A stretch of DNA of 64,000 bases, taken from positions 496,001 to 560,000 of the forward strand of contig NZ_JBEPJZ010000002.1 of assembly GCF_040496035.1 (NCBI RefSeq), in the 5' to 3' direction. The position numbers were made by a program, and so were the translations under genes. Below, in pieces: positions 8,800 to 16,172 of this stretch. This stretch comes from Agromyces sp. SYSU T00194. Lineage in GTDB: Bacteria > Actinomycetota > Actinomycetes > Actinomycetales > Microbacteriaceae. Under the pieces are notes generated by a model. It was not told the DNA's origin, did no database searches, and saw only the letters and a program-made list of their open reading frames with translations. Each line of letters opens with the position of its first letter. Position 1 is the first letter of the stretch.

Positions 8800-9057
8800 T
8801 CAGTCGTTCTCGTCGTCGTGCTCGACGGGATCGGAGTCCGTCGCGTCGAACCGGTACCGCACGTGGACCATGCTGCCCACGTCGCGTTCCTCGACCGCGT
8901 CGTACCAGAACAGCGACTCGAGGCCGTCGACGGCCGCCATCATGCCCAGTCGGCGCTCGTACTCGCCCTGCACGAGGATCCGCTGCTCCGACTGGCCCTC
9001 GAGCGGGCCGTCCAGGAACTCGGCGGTGTAGTGCTCCGATTCTGCCGGTGCGTTCAT
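8800..9057 (-). CDS. Small acidic protein of unknown function
   Basis: 85 aa; no family recognised. The sequence is acidic, with an ordered-looking core (YTAEFLDGPLEGQSEQRI, then LESLFWYDAVEERDVGSMV) and a tail of Asp/Glu residues ending HDDEND. No signal peptide, Cys pair or membrane segment is visible. Its ATG (9057-9055) overlaps the stop codon of the upstream kinase gene as ATGA, so it is probably translated by coupling at the end of the thiamine transporter operon. Codon use is like that of its neighbours. Confidence 0.72.
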   Translation of the reverse strand: MNAPAESEHYTAEFLDGPLEGQSEQRILVQGEYERRLGMMAAVDGLESLFWYDAVEERDVGSMVHVRYRFDATDSDPVEHDDEND

Positions 9058-9728
9058 GTCCCCACCGTAGTCCTCGGGGTCGCCCGGGGGAACGGCCACG
9101 CCCCGTCGACCACGAGGTCGGCCCGTGCGCGCGGGGCGGCCGCGCACACGTAGGCGCGCCACTGTCGCTCCCACCGCGCCCAGTGCGGGTCGAACGCGCC
9201 CGCGTCGCGTGCGAGCGCACGTCGCCTGCGGGCATCCTCACCCGCCTCGACCCACACCCGCACGACCCGCTCCCGCGCAGGTTCCGAGACCCGTCGAAGA
9301 CCTGCGCTCTCGGGGCTCAGAACGCAGCATTTCGACGGGTCTGGCACCCGGGCGAGCGGCGGGCGGCCGAACGCGCCGCAGCCCTCGACCAGGAGCGGCA
9401 CGCCCGGGCGCACGAGGTGGGCCTCGGCGGGGCGGTCGTGCATCCAGTCCCAGCGGCGCCATCGCCCGGCGGCACCGCGGGCCAGCGGCTGCAGGATGCC
9501 GCGTCGAACGGCCTCCGAGCCCGCCGCGAGCCCGTCCCAGCCCGGGTAGAGCGCGTCGAGCCGCACGAGCGCCACGCGCTGCGCGCCGACGAGGCCGAGC
9601 ACCGCGTCGGCGAAGCTCGACTTGCCCGCGCCGCTCGGCCCGTCGACGAGCACGAGCGCGCCGGGGTCCGCCCGCAGCCGCGTCGCCAGCCGACGGGCGG
9701 CCACTGCGGGGGCGAGTCGCTCAGCCAA
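9054..9728 (-). CDS. P-loop nucleoside/uridine kinase-like ATPase with an inserted segment
   Basis: 224 aa. The N terminus has a Walker A motif VDGPSGAGKSSFADA (about residues 28-42), and YPGWDGL, DWMHDRP and LLVEGCGAF follow as in uridine kinase-like P-loop kinases. The substrate is not evident. Between RPPLAR and RERVVRVWVE there are about 20 residues (VPDPSKCCVLSPESAGLRR) that do not look like the family. They are encoded by a near-perfect DNA palindrome (9287-9342), suggesting an in-frame insertion. The start is TTG at 9728, overlapping the end of ykoC by 8 bases; GTG at 9704 is an alternative. It is the fourth gene of the riboswitch-controlled thiamine uptake operon, and its stop overlaps the next start. 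Confidence 0.75.
   Translation of the reverse strand: MAERLAPAVAARRLATRLRADPGALVLVDGPSGAGKSSFADAVLGLVGAQRVALVRLDALYPGWDGLAAGSEAVRRGILQPLARGAAGRWRRWDWMHDRPAEAHLVRPGVPLLVEGCGAFGRPPLARVPDPSKCCVLSPESAGLRRVSEPARERVVRVWVEAGEDARRRRALARDAGAFDPHWARWERQWRAYVCAAAPRARADLVVDGAWPFPRATPRTTVGT
9287..9342. repeat. 56-bp imperfect palindrome inside the kinase CDS
   Basis: The arms AGACCCGTCGAA (9287-9298) and TTCGACGGGTCT (9331-9342) are perfect 12-bp inverted repeats. An inner pair, CTGCG (9302-9306) and CGCAG (9323-9327), extends the fold. The element encodes an extra segment of the kinase without breaking the frame. Its size and form resemble REP-like or miniature palindromic units. I found no second copy in this window. 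Confidence 0.7.
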
Positions 9729-10503
9729 GGACGAAGTTCCAGGTTCCGGATGCCACGGCGACGACCACGCACGCCACCGCGACCAGCAGGCCGACGGCGA
9801 TGAGCCACACCTCCGCGCCCCCGAAGTGCACGTCGCGGGCGTGCGAACGCGCGGTGTCGGCGCCGAACCCGCGCGCCTCCATCGCGGTCGCGAGCTTCGA
9901 GCCGCGCCGGATCGAGAGCACGAGCAGGCCGAAGGCCTGGCCGACGAGCCGAGGCACGATCCAGCGGTCGCCCACGCCGCGTGCGCGCCGGGCGAGCGCG
10001 AGTGCCCGCCAGTCGTCGATGAAGAGGCCCACCAGACGCAGCGCGCCGAGTGCGCCGAGCACGAACCGCTCCGGAAGGCGCAGGGTCTGGGAGAGCCCGT
10101 CGGCGAAGTCGGTCGGATCGATGGTGAGGAAGAGCACCACAGCGGGCAGCGCGATCGCGACGACGCGCGCGGCCGTCGACAGCCCGATCTGCACCGACCC
10201 CTCGGAGACCTGGATCAGGCCCCACTCGAAGTAGACCGTTCCGCCGGTGCGGCCGTAGAGCAGCATGCTGACGCCGGCGAGCGGCCCCGCGACCCACACG
10301 ACCGCGGTGCGGGCCGAGAAGACGAGCGCCCCGAGCCCGGCCGCCCAGAACAGCGCGACCTCGAGCACGATGGCCGTGCCCGCCGACACCGGGTCGAGCG
10401 TGAGCAGCAGGGCGAGGCTGAGCGGCACCGTCGCGGCGACCTTCGCGACGGGGTTGCGACGGCCGACCCAGGTCGTGCCGCCGCGCGCGTCGAGGAGGCT
10501 CAC
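9721..10503 (-). CDS. ykoC: ECF transporter T component, thiamine/HMP uptake (YkoC-like)
   Basis: 260 aa. EcfT/CbiQ-family transmembrane coupling protein that links the substrate-binding S component to the ATPase. Five or six membrane segments are visible (for example VAATVPLSLALLLTLD and VVAIALPAVVLFLTID). The coupling-helix signature appears in FGLLVLSIRRGSKLATAMEA with R-G-F-G after it. The start GTG (10503-10501) overlaps the stop of the upstream ATPase gene as GTGA. The assignment to thiamine or its pyrimidine precursor rests on the TPP riboswitch and the YkoE-like S component at the head of the operon. Confidence 0.88.
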   Translation of the reverse strand: MSLLDARGGTTWVGRRNPVAKVAATVPLSLALLLTLDPVSAGTAIVLEVALFWAAGLGALVFSARTAVVWVAGPLAGVSMLLYGRTGGTVYFEWGLIQVSEGSVQIGLSTAARVVAIALPAVVLFLTIDPTDFADGLSQTLRLPERFVLGALGALRLVGLFIDDWRALALARRARGVGDRWIVPRLVGQAFGLLVLSIRRGSKLATAMEARGFGADTARSHARDVHFGGAEVWLIAVGLLVAVACVVVAVASGTWNFVLG

Positions 10504-11969
10504 GCGCGCACCCCCTCGGGTGCGAGGTCGAGTCGGTGGTCGGCCAGCGCATCGACGACCTGCTCGTCGTGGGTGACCGCGACGAGCGCGTGGCCGTCGT
10601 CGCGGAGGCCGCCGAGCATCGTCACGAGCTCCGCCCACGTCGTGGCGTCCTGCCCGAAGGTCGGCTCGTCGAGCACGAGCACGTCCGGGCGCGAGGCGAG
10701 CACGGTCGCCACGGAGAGGCGTCGCTTCTGCCCGCCGGAGAGCGTGTACGGGTTGGCCTCGGCGAAGCGGTCGAGCCGCAGGCGCGCGAGCAACTCGTCG
10801 ACCCGGGTGCGGATCTCGGCGTCGGCCACGCGCTGCGCCCGGGGTCCCACGGCGAGTTCGTCGCGCACGCGTCCGGTGAGGAACTGGTGCTCGGGGTCTT
10901 GGAAGACCGTGCCGATGCGGGAGAGCAGCTGCTTCGAGCGCCAGCGGTGCGGCTCGGCTGCGGCGCCGCGGGCGAGGGCGGCGGATGCCTCGAGCCGGCC
11001 CTCCACGGGCGCGACCAGCCCCGCGAGGGCGAGGGCGAGCGTCGACTTCCCGATGCCGTTGGGACCGGTCACGCAGGTCGCCCGGCCCGCACGCACCTCG
11101 AGGTCCACACCGGACAGCACCGCCGTCGCCGGAGCGCGCCCCACGCCGAGGTCGTCGGCGTCGAGCAATACGGCGCCGCCGGCCTGCGGATCGCGGTCGG
11201 GCAGCAGTCGGCGCCCGGGCAGCCAGATGCCGTCGGCGGCCAGTTCGTCGGCGCGCCGCGCGAGCACCTCGCCCGGCGCGCCGTCGGCGACGACCGCTCC
11301 GGCGGGGCCGAGCACCACCACGCGGTCGACGACCGGCAGCCAGGCGTCGACGCGGTGCTCCACGACGACGAGCGTGGCGCCCGACTCGCGCGTCACGCGG
11401 TCGACGGCGTCGCGCACCTCGCGCACACCCGCGGGATCGAGGTTGGCGGTCGGCTCGTCGAGGAGCAGCAACCCGGGGCGCATCGCGAGCGCGCCGGCGA
11501 GGGCGAGCCGCTGCTTCTGCCCGCCGGAGAGGTGCGAGGTCGGGTGGTCGAGCGGCAGGTCGAGCCCGACGGCGTCGAGCGACTCGCGTACGCGCGGCCA
11601 GATCTGCTCGCGCGGCACCCCGAGGTTCTCGCAGCCGAACGCGACGTCGTCGCCGACGCGGGCGAGCACGACCTGGGCGTCGGGGTCCTGCAGCACGAGC
11701 GCGGCAGTGCCCGCGGCTGCGGGACGTCCGCCCACGAGCAGGCGGCCGCGCGCGTCGCCCTCCTCCTCGCCCCCGAGCACGCCCGCGAGGCCGTGCAGCA
11801 GGGTGGACTTGCCGGAGCCGGATGCCCCGAGCAGCAGGACGCGCTCCCCCGGTGCGATCCGCAGCTCGAGCGCGTCAACCGCCCACGACCGGCGGCCCGC
11901 GTGCCGCCACCCCCAGCCGTCGGCGACGACCGCGGCGGGGGCGGCGGCGTGGGTGCCTGCGACGGTCAC
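10500..11969 (-). CDS. ykoD: ECF transporter double ATPase, thiamine/HMP uptake (YkoD-like)
   Basis: 489 aa with two fused ABC ATPase domains. Domain 1: Walker A LLLGASGSGKSTLLHG, signature LSGGQKQRLALAGAL, Walker B LLLLDEPTANLD. Domain 2: Walker A VTGPNGIGKSTLALA, signature LSGGQKRRLSVATVL, Walker B VLVLDEPTFGQD. It powers uptake through YkoC and YkoE at the inner face of the membrane. I chose GTG 11969, which begins one base after the ykoE stop (TGA-C-GTG). The open frame continues upstream, but that part overlaps ykoE and lacks family similarity. Confidence 0.92.
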   Translation of the reverse strand: MTVAGTHAAAPAAVVADGWGWRHAGRRSWAVDALELRIAPGERVLLLGASGSGKSTLLHGLAGVLGGEEEGDARGRLLVGGRPAAAGTAALVLQDPDAQVVLARVGDDVAFGCENLGVPREQIWPRVRESLDAVGLDLPLDHPTSHLSGGQKQRLALAGALAMRPGLLLLDEPTANLDPAGVREVRDAVDRVTRESGATLVVVEHRVDAWLPVVDRVVVLGPAGAVVADGAPGEVLARRADELAADGIWLPGRRLLPDRDPQAGGAVLLDADDLGVGRAPATAVLSGVDLEVRAGRATCVTGPNGIGKSTLALALAGLVAPVEGRLEASAALARGAAAEPHRWRSKQLLSRIGTVFQDPEHQFLTGRVRDELAVGPRAQRVADAEIRTRVDELLARLRLDRFAEANPYTLSGGQKRRLSVATVLASRPDVLVLDEPTFGQDATTWAELVTMLGGLRDDGHALVAVTHDEQVVDALADHRLDLAPEGVRA

Positions 11970-11970
11970 G

Positions 11971-12606
11971 TCAGTCGGCGACCCGTGCCTCGCGGCCGGC
12001 GGCGAACCGGCTGAGGGCCCCGGTCGAGGCGAGGCCGCGCACGGCGAGCCAGGACAGCAGGCCGGCGATGACCGCGCCGCCGACCACCGCGGAGATCGCG
12101 TAGATGGTCGCGAACGCGGGTGCGGCTCCGGCGTACCAGAGGACGAGGTCGTTGATCGCCATGGCGAGTCCGGCACCCGCACCCGCGAGGAGGGCGACGG
12201 GCAGGTTCCACTTCCGGTAGAGGAACAGCAGGAAGATGAGCTCGGCGCCGAGGCCCTGCACCAGGCCGGCCTCGATGGTGAGGAAGCCGCCCCACTGGCT
12301 GCCGATGAGGGCCGACACGACCGCCGCGACGGTCTCGGTGTAGAGCGCCGCGCCGGGCTTGCGGATGATGAGCGCGCCGAGCACGCCGGCGATCAGCCAG
12401 ACGGCGGCCGGCGCGGCCTGCAGGCCGGGCAGGAGCGCCTCGATCGGCGCGCTGACGCCGTTCCAGGCGAGGCCCCAGGCCCAGAAGACGACGCCGACGG
12501 CGACGCCCACGACGCTGGCGACGACGATGTCGACGACGCGCCAGCGGAGCGATCGGGCCGGACGGCCCGTTCCGGTGGAGGGGGTGGTGGACGTGGTTGC
12601 GTGCAC
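11971..12606 (-). CDS. ykoE: ECF transporter S component for HMP/thiamine (YkoE)
   Basis: 211 aa integral membrane protein with about six hydrophobic segments. YkoE family features include WAWGLAWNG, RKPGAALYTETVAAVVSALI and GSQWGGFLTIEAGLVQGLGAE. YkoE proteins bind hydroxymethylpyrimidine or thiamine and work with YkoD and YkoC. I start it at GTG 12606 because a Shine-Dalgarno-like GAAAGGG sits about 10 bases upstream and because the TPP riboswitch occupies the DNA further upstream. The open frame reaching to 12675 would run into the aptamer. It is the first gene of the operon ykoE-ykoD-ykoC-kinase-small ORF. Confidence 0.93.
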   Translation of the reverse strand: MHATTSTTPSTGTGRPARSLRWRVVDIVVASVVGVAVGVVFWAWGLAWNGVSAPIEALLPGLQAAPAAVWLIAGVLGALIIRKPGAALYTETVAAVVSALIGSQWGGFLTIEAGLVQGLGAELIFLLFLYRKWNLPVALLAGAGAGLAMAINDLVLWYAGAAPAFATIYAISAVVGGAVIAGLLSWLAVRGLASTGALSRFAAGREARVAD

Positions 12607-12610
12607 TGTT

Positions 12611-12640
12611 CGTGCCCTTTCTCTCGGTGAAAGCGGCACG
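12611..12640 (-). promoter_or_regulatory. Ribosome-binding-site sequestering hairpin (riboswitch expression platform)
   Basis: CGTGCCCTTTC (12611-12621) pairs with GAAAGCGGCACG (12629-12640), leaving one bulged C and a 7-base loop. On the mRNA (minus) strand the stem contains the GAAAGGG ribosome-binding site of ykoE. Closing it would block initiation, so the TPP riboswitch probably acts on translation. Inference from base pairing and position; no U-tract follows, which argues against a transcription terminator. Confidence 0.65.
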
Positions 12641-12655
12641 GGAATGAGAACGTCT

Positions 12656-12746
12656 CTGCCTCCCTGCGCTGGCATGATCCAGATCAGGTTCGACGGTCGA
12701 AGGTTGGAGAACCTTCCTCTCAGCCCGGCTCACCGGACTCCCGTGT
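12656..12746 (-). ncRNA. TPP riboswitch (THI element)
   Basis: Read on the minus strand, the conserved TPP aptamer blocks appear in order: GGGAGTCC near the 5' end, GGGCTGAGAGGA, a variable P3 stem AAGGTT...AACCTT, then ACCTGATCTGGATCATGCC and AGCGCAGGGAGGC at the 3' end. CTGAGA and ACCTGATCTGG are the pyrimidine- and pyrophosphate-sensing cores. It precedes ykoE by about 50 bases and identifies the operon as thiamine-related. Boundaries are approximate. Confidence 0.96.
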
Positions 12747-12754
12747 TCGAGACG

Positions 12755-12760
12755 AGTATA
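12755..12760 (-). promoter_or_regulatory. -10 hexamer of the thiamine transporter operon
   Basis: TATACT on the minus strand lies about 7-8 bases before the first conserved aptamer base, so transcription would start at the riboswitch 5' end. No convincing -35 is visible. Confidence 0.6.
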
Positions 12761-12788
12761 GACCCGCGGTCGGGCGGGTCGGCGGATG

Positions 12789-13142
12789 CTACTTCTTCAG
12801 CACCTTGATGATGCGCGCGAGCACGTGGCCGGCGACCCAGACGAACGGGATGCTCACGGCGACGAGCGAGACGACGTTCGGCTCGAAGTGCGTCTCGCCG
12901 TCCTTGCCCACGTATGCGCCGACCGGAATGGACAGCCCGCCGCCTCCGCCGCCGCTGCCCTTGCCGCCGCTGCCCGAGCCGGAGCCGGACGCCTCACCCT
13001 CGGCGCTGCCCGCGCCGAACCCGTAGTACGCGAGCGCGACGGGGATGAGGGTCGTGCCCTCGATGGTGACGGGATCACCGTAGACGGCCTTGATGCCGGC
13101 GTCGCCGGCGGCCTTCGACAGTTCGAGCGCGAGATCAGCCAT
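12789..13142 (-). CDS. GerW/YtfJ-like small membrane-associated protein
   Basis: 117 aa. The N-terminal half resembles the GerW/YtfJ family (AVYGDPVTIEGTTLIPVA, then AYYGFGAG), known from spore germination in Bacillus but widespread in non-sporulating actinobacteria, where its role is unclear. A Gly/Ser-rich linker follows (about residues 50-70). The C terminus has one hydrophobic segment (VVSLVAVSIPFVWVAGHVLA) ending in KVLKK. The ATG at 13142 is 7 bases after TAGCGT on the minus strand (13150-13155), a leaderless arrangement. It is transcribed toward the riboswitch region but is separate from it. Confidence 0.78.
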   Translation of the reverse strand: MADLALELSKAAGDAGIKAVYGDPVTIEGTTLIPVALAYYGFGAGSAEGEASGSGSGSGGKGSGGGGGGLSIPVGAYVGKDGETHFEPNVVSLVAVSIPFVWVAGHVLARIIKVLKK

Positions 13143-13233
13143 GGCGGCCACGCTACCCCGCACCGGGCGCGTCGGGCTAGGGCCGAAGGTCGATCGGATG
13201 CCCCGGGGCGGGCGGATGCCGCGAAGCCGCCGG

Positions 13234-14496
13234 TCAGCCGAGGAACGGGTCGACCGCGCCGCGCTGCGGCTCCACGCGGTCGTGCTCGCCGCGTCGCACG
13301 AGTGCCGCGGGGCGCACGGCACCGCGGCCGAACCGCTCGGTGAGCCGGTCGACCGTGCGCTCGGCCGCGCGCCAGTCCTCGTCGGGGTCCCAGAGGCTCG
13401 CGGCGGCACCGGAGGGGCGCAGCTGCTCGGCACGCACGCCGACCAGGCGCACGCGCTCCCCCACCACGTCGAGCGCGTCGAGCGCGGCGCACACCTCGTC
13501 GTAGATGCGCTTCGCCACATCCGTCGGCTCTCCGAGGGTGCGCGATCGGGTCACGGTGCGGAAGTCGGTGTAGCGCAGCTTCAGCACGATCGTGCGACCC
13601 AGCAGCCCGGCCCGGCGCAGGCGCACGGCGACGTCCTCCGACTGGCGCAGCAGCACCCGGCGGAGGTCGTCGGGGTCGGTCAGGTCGTGGCGGAACGTCT
13701 GCTCGTGGCCGATGCTCTTCTCGACGCGCTCGGTCGACACGTCGCGCGGGTCGACGCCGTGCGACAGGAGGTGCAGCTTGTTGCCGACCGCCGGCCCGAC
13801 CGCCCGCTCGAGCGCCTCGAGCGGGGTCGCGGCGACGTCGGCGACGGTGCGCAGCCCGAGCCGCGCGAGCGACTCCTCGGTGACGCGCCCGACGCCCCAG
13901 AGCGCCGACACCGGCAGCGGGTGCAGGAACGCGAGCGTGCGGTCGGCGGGCACGACGAGCAGCCCGTCGGGCTTGGCGCGGCCGGATGCCACCTTCGCGA
14001 CGAACTTCGTCGCGGCGACCCCGACCGAGCAGGGCAGCCCGAGCTCCTCGCGCACGCGGGTGCGGATGGTCCAGGCGATCTCGGCGGGCGAGCCGTGCAG
14101 GCGGCGTGCGCCCGAGACGTCGAGGAAGGCCTCGTCGATCGAGAGCTTCTCGACGTGCGGCGTGATCTCCTCGAAGATGGCCATGACCTGCTTCGAGACC
14201 GCCGCGTAGCGCGGCATGTCGACCGGCACGACCTCGGCGTTCGGGCATTTGCGGAGGGCCAGCGCCATCGACATGGCCGAGTAGACGCCGTACTTGCGGG
14301 CCTCATAGCTCGCCGCCGAGACGACGCCGCGCTGGCCTCCGCCGCCCACGATCACGGGCTTGCCCCGGAGCTCGGGACGGCGCAGCAGCTCGACCGACGC
14401 GAAGAAGGCGTCCATGTCGACGTGCAGGATGGGCGTGCCGGAGTCGTCGACCGGTCCGGTCGTGACCTGCCGGCCGCTGCCGTCCTGCCTGCTCAT
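13234..14496 (-). CDS. dinB: DNA polymerase IV (Y-family translesion polymerase)
   Basis: 420 aa, normal for actinobacterial DinB. The catalytic carboxylates are in LHVDMDAFFASVE (about residues 21-34) and SIDEAFLDVSG (about residues 115-125). The YEARKYGV and GVAATKFVAKVAS segments are typical, and the little-finger domain follows. It copies damaged DNA with low fidelity. The C-terminal end (VDPFLG) does not show a clear QxxLF clamp-binding peptide. The ATG at 14496 is 6 bases after TACGCT on the minus strand (14503-14508), so the transcript appears leaderless. I see no SOS box next to it. Confidence 0.95.
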   Translation of the reverse strand: MSRQDGSGRQVTTGPVDDSGTPILHVDMDAFFASVELLRRPELRGKPVIVGGGGQRGVVSAASYEARKYGVYSAMSMALALRKCPNAEVVPVDMPRYAAVSKQVMAIFEEITPHVEKLSIDEAFLDVSGARRLHGSPAEIAWTIRTRVREELGLPCSVGVAATKFVAKVASGRAKPDGLLVVPADRTLAFLHPLPVSALWGVGRVTEESLARLGLRTVADVAATPLEALERAVGPAVGNKLHLLSHGVDPRDVSTERVEKSIGHEQTFRHDLTDPDDLRRVLLRQSEDVAVRLRRAGLLGRTIVLKLRYTDFRTVTRSRTLGEPTDVAKRIYDEVCAALDALDVVGERVRLVGVRAEQLRPSGAAASLWDPDEDWRAAERTVDRLTERFGRGAVRPAALVRRGEHDRVEPQRGAVDPFLG

Positions 14497-14551
14497 GATG
14501 CGAGCGTAACGCCGACCGCCGTCGCGATCGGCGCCCGCGCGGTGCTGCGGG

Positions 14552-15136
14552 TCAGAACCCGAAGTCCCCGCCGAAGTCACCGCCGAAGTCACCGAATCCG
14601 CCGCCGTCGCCACCCCAGTCGCCGCCGGACGCGTCGGCCGAGGCATCCGTCGCCCCCGCGTCCGTCGCACCGGCGTCGAAGGCCGACGCGTCGGGCAGGA
14701 ACGCGTTCGCGATGGCGGAGCCGATGACGAAGCCCGCGATGGTACCGAGCATGGAGCTGCCGAACATCTGCCCGAACGAGGGGCCGTTCGCACCGCGCTC
14801 GGCGAAGGTGCGCTCCATGGATCCGGGATCGCGCAGCTCCGATCGCGTGGCCGAGCGGGCCAGGTCGCCGGGCTGCTCGCTCGCGGGTGCGTCGCCCGCC
14901 GCCGCCTCCTCGGAGAGGCGCCGGTAGACGAGCCTGCGCTGCTCCGGCGTCAGCTTCGCGAACGCCTCCTGGTGCGCCTGCTCGATCGCCTCGGGCGGTG
15001 CGGTGCGCAGCAGGTAGCGGTAGCGCTCGACGGCCAGCTCGTCCTCGGAGAGCTGCCGGTTCCCGGGCGCCCGCGGCGGCGTCGAAGCGGGGTACTGCGG
15101 CTCGTCGCGGCCGAGCAGTCGGTCGAGGAATCCCAT
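14552..15136 (-). CDS. Hypothetical protein with Gly/Asp-rich C terminus
   Basis: 194 aa; family not recognised. It starts MGFLDRLLGRDEPQYP. Residues about 27-75 look like a compact helical domain (EDELAVERYRYLLRTAPPEA, LTPEQRRLVYRRLSEEAAAG). A hydrophobic Gly/Ala stretch (MLGTIAGFVIGSAIANAF, about residues 128-146) may insert in or lie on a membrane. The last 45 residues are repeats of Gly, Asp, Ala and Phe (GGFGDFGGDFGGDFGF). The 9-12-base DNA repeats at 14560-14600 simply encode this tail. The gene stands between dinB and the marR gene. Confidence 0.75.
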   Translation of the reverse strand: MGFLDRLLGRDEPQYPASTPPRAPGNRQLSEDELAVERYRYLLRTAPPEAIEQAHQEAFAKLTPEQRRLVYRRLSEEAAAGDAPASEQPGDLARSATRSELRDPGSMERTFAERGANGPSFGQMFGSSMLGTIAGFVIGSAIANAFLPDASAFDAGATDAGATDASADASGGDWGGDGGGFGDFGGDFGGDFGF

Positions 15137-15282
15137 GTGCGTCTCGCTTCCGTGCGGAGGTGGCTGGACGTGCCAGCCTAGGCAGCGCACCCGCGAGCCG
15201 GCTGGGAGGGTGCTCGACGTGCGCCATGCTCCGGCGTGTCGAGCAGAGCCCGCCGGTGGGCGCCCGGACGTGCACCGGTGCT

Positions 15283-15720
15283 CTAGGCCTCGAGGGCCTC
15301 CGCGCACGCCGCCAGCGCGGACTGGAGCCCGGCGACCTGTTCGCTCGAGAGTCCGCCGATCATGCGCGACTCGATCGCGCCGACGACGTCCGCCGCTCGC
15401 GCGAGCATCTCGGCGCCCGCCGGGGTCAGCTTCGTCGGCAGCGCCCGCCCCGTCGGCGCGCGCTCGGCGCGAACGATCAGCCCTCGGTGCTCGAGCGCGA
15501 CCAGCAGCGCGTTCATCGTCTGCCGGGTGACGAAGGCGCCCCTCGCCAGCTCGGAGTTGGAGGCGCCCGGTGTGCGGCTCAGCAGCTCGAGGCAGACGTA
15601 CTGCGGCGTGGTGAGGCCGAGTGGGCGGAGCTCGCCGTCCATGCGGGCGCGGAGCAGGGACTGCACGTGCTTCAACCGGTACCCCACTAGGGCGCCGAGG
15701 TCGGGCTGCTCGAGGGCCAT
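15283..15720 (-). CDS. MarR-family transcriptional regulator
   Basis: 145 aa winged-helix regulator. The wHTH segment is visible: LTTPQYVCLELLSRTPGASN followed by SELARGAFVTRQTMNALLVA and the wing HRGLIVRAERAPTGRALPTK. MarR proteins bind palindromic operators as dimers and usually respond to small phenolic or oxidative ligands. It is divergent from a VOC-family gene; the 74-base gap contains TGTCA motifs and a palindrome, so it probably controls itself and the VOC gene. Its own start ATG at 15720 touches one TGTCA box. Confidence 0.9.
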   Translation of the reverse strand: MALEQPDLGALVGYRLKHVQSLLRARMDGELRPLGLTTPQYVCLELLSRTPGASNSELARGAFVTRQTMNALLVALEHRGLIVRAERAPTGRALPTKLTPAGAEMLARAADVVGAIESRMIGGLSSEQVAGLQSALAACAEALEA

Positions 15721-15747
15721 GTCAGTAGCCTGTCATACGGTGATCGG

Positions 15748-15763
15748 TGTCAGGCTCCTGACA
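15748..15763. promoter_or_regulatory. Palindromic operator candidate between marR and VOC genes
   Basis: TGTCAGG-CT-CCTGACA is a 16-bp palindrome centred in the divergent gap. Two further TGTCA half-sites lie at 15720-15724 and 15731-15735. The symmetry fits a MarR dimer; binding is inferred. Confidence 0.6.
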
Positions 15764-15794
15764 TACAGGATGCCCCGAGGAACAGGAGAACCCC

Positions 15795-16160
15795 ATGGCC
15801 ATCACCGGTCCCGACTTCATCGCCCTGCAGGTCCGCGACCTGGAGCGGTCCGCGACGTTCTACGAGTCCGCCCTCGGGCTGCGCCGCGCTCCGGCCGCGC
15901 CCGGCGGCGCGGTCGTGTTCGCCACCGTGCCGGTGCCGTTCGCGGTGCGCGAGCCGCTGCCGGGCGTCGACCTCGACGACGGACGCCCCGGCAACGGCGT
16001 CGCACTCTGGCTGGCCGGCCAGGAGGTGCAGTCGCTCCACGACGACCTCGCCGCCGCGGGCACGCCGATCGTGCGTGCGCCCGAGCCGACGCCGTTCGGG
16101 CTGGCGTTCACGTTCCAGGACCCGGACGGCTACGCCGTCACCGTGCACGAGCGGGCCTGA
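15795..16160 (+). CDS. VOC-family (glyoxalase/bleomycin-resistance fold) protein
   Basis: 121 aa, a single VOC module with paired beta-alpha-beta-beta-beta units: FIALQVRDLERSATFYESAL at the start and FTFQDPDGYAVTVHE at the end, as in glyoxalase I-like and extradiol-type proteins. Metal ligands are not obvious (Gln and Glu positions are retained), so the activity is open: detoxification, isomerisation or ligand binding. The ATG at 15795 follows AGGAG with 6-base spacing. It is divergent from the MarR gene and a likely target of it. Confidence 0.88.
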   Translation: MAITGPDFIALQVRDLERSATFYESALGLRRAPAAPGGAVVFATVPVPFAVREPLPGVDLDDGRPGNGVALWLAGQEVQSLHDDLAAAGTPIVRAPEPTPFGLAFTFQDPDGYAVTVHERA

Positions 16161-16172
16161 GCCCGCCGGGAC

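Noticed and set aside
9622..12630. 1000-codon plus-strand frame over the ykoEDC region
   Set aside because: Antisense to an operon with clear ABC and membrane motifs and a riboswitch; no family similarity.
12940..12990. GC-rich triplet repeats
   Set aside because: They encode the Gly/Ser linker of the GerW-like protein.
14556..14640. Short repeats of CCGAAGTCACCG type
   Set aside because: They encode the Gly/Asp/Phe tail of the hypothetical protein; low-complexity coding sequence.
13234..14793. Longer dinB frame starting at 14793
   Set aside because: The extension overlaps the 14552-15136 gene; ATG 14496 has a leaderless promoter at correct spacing.
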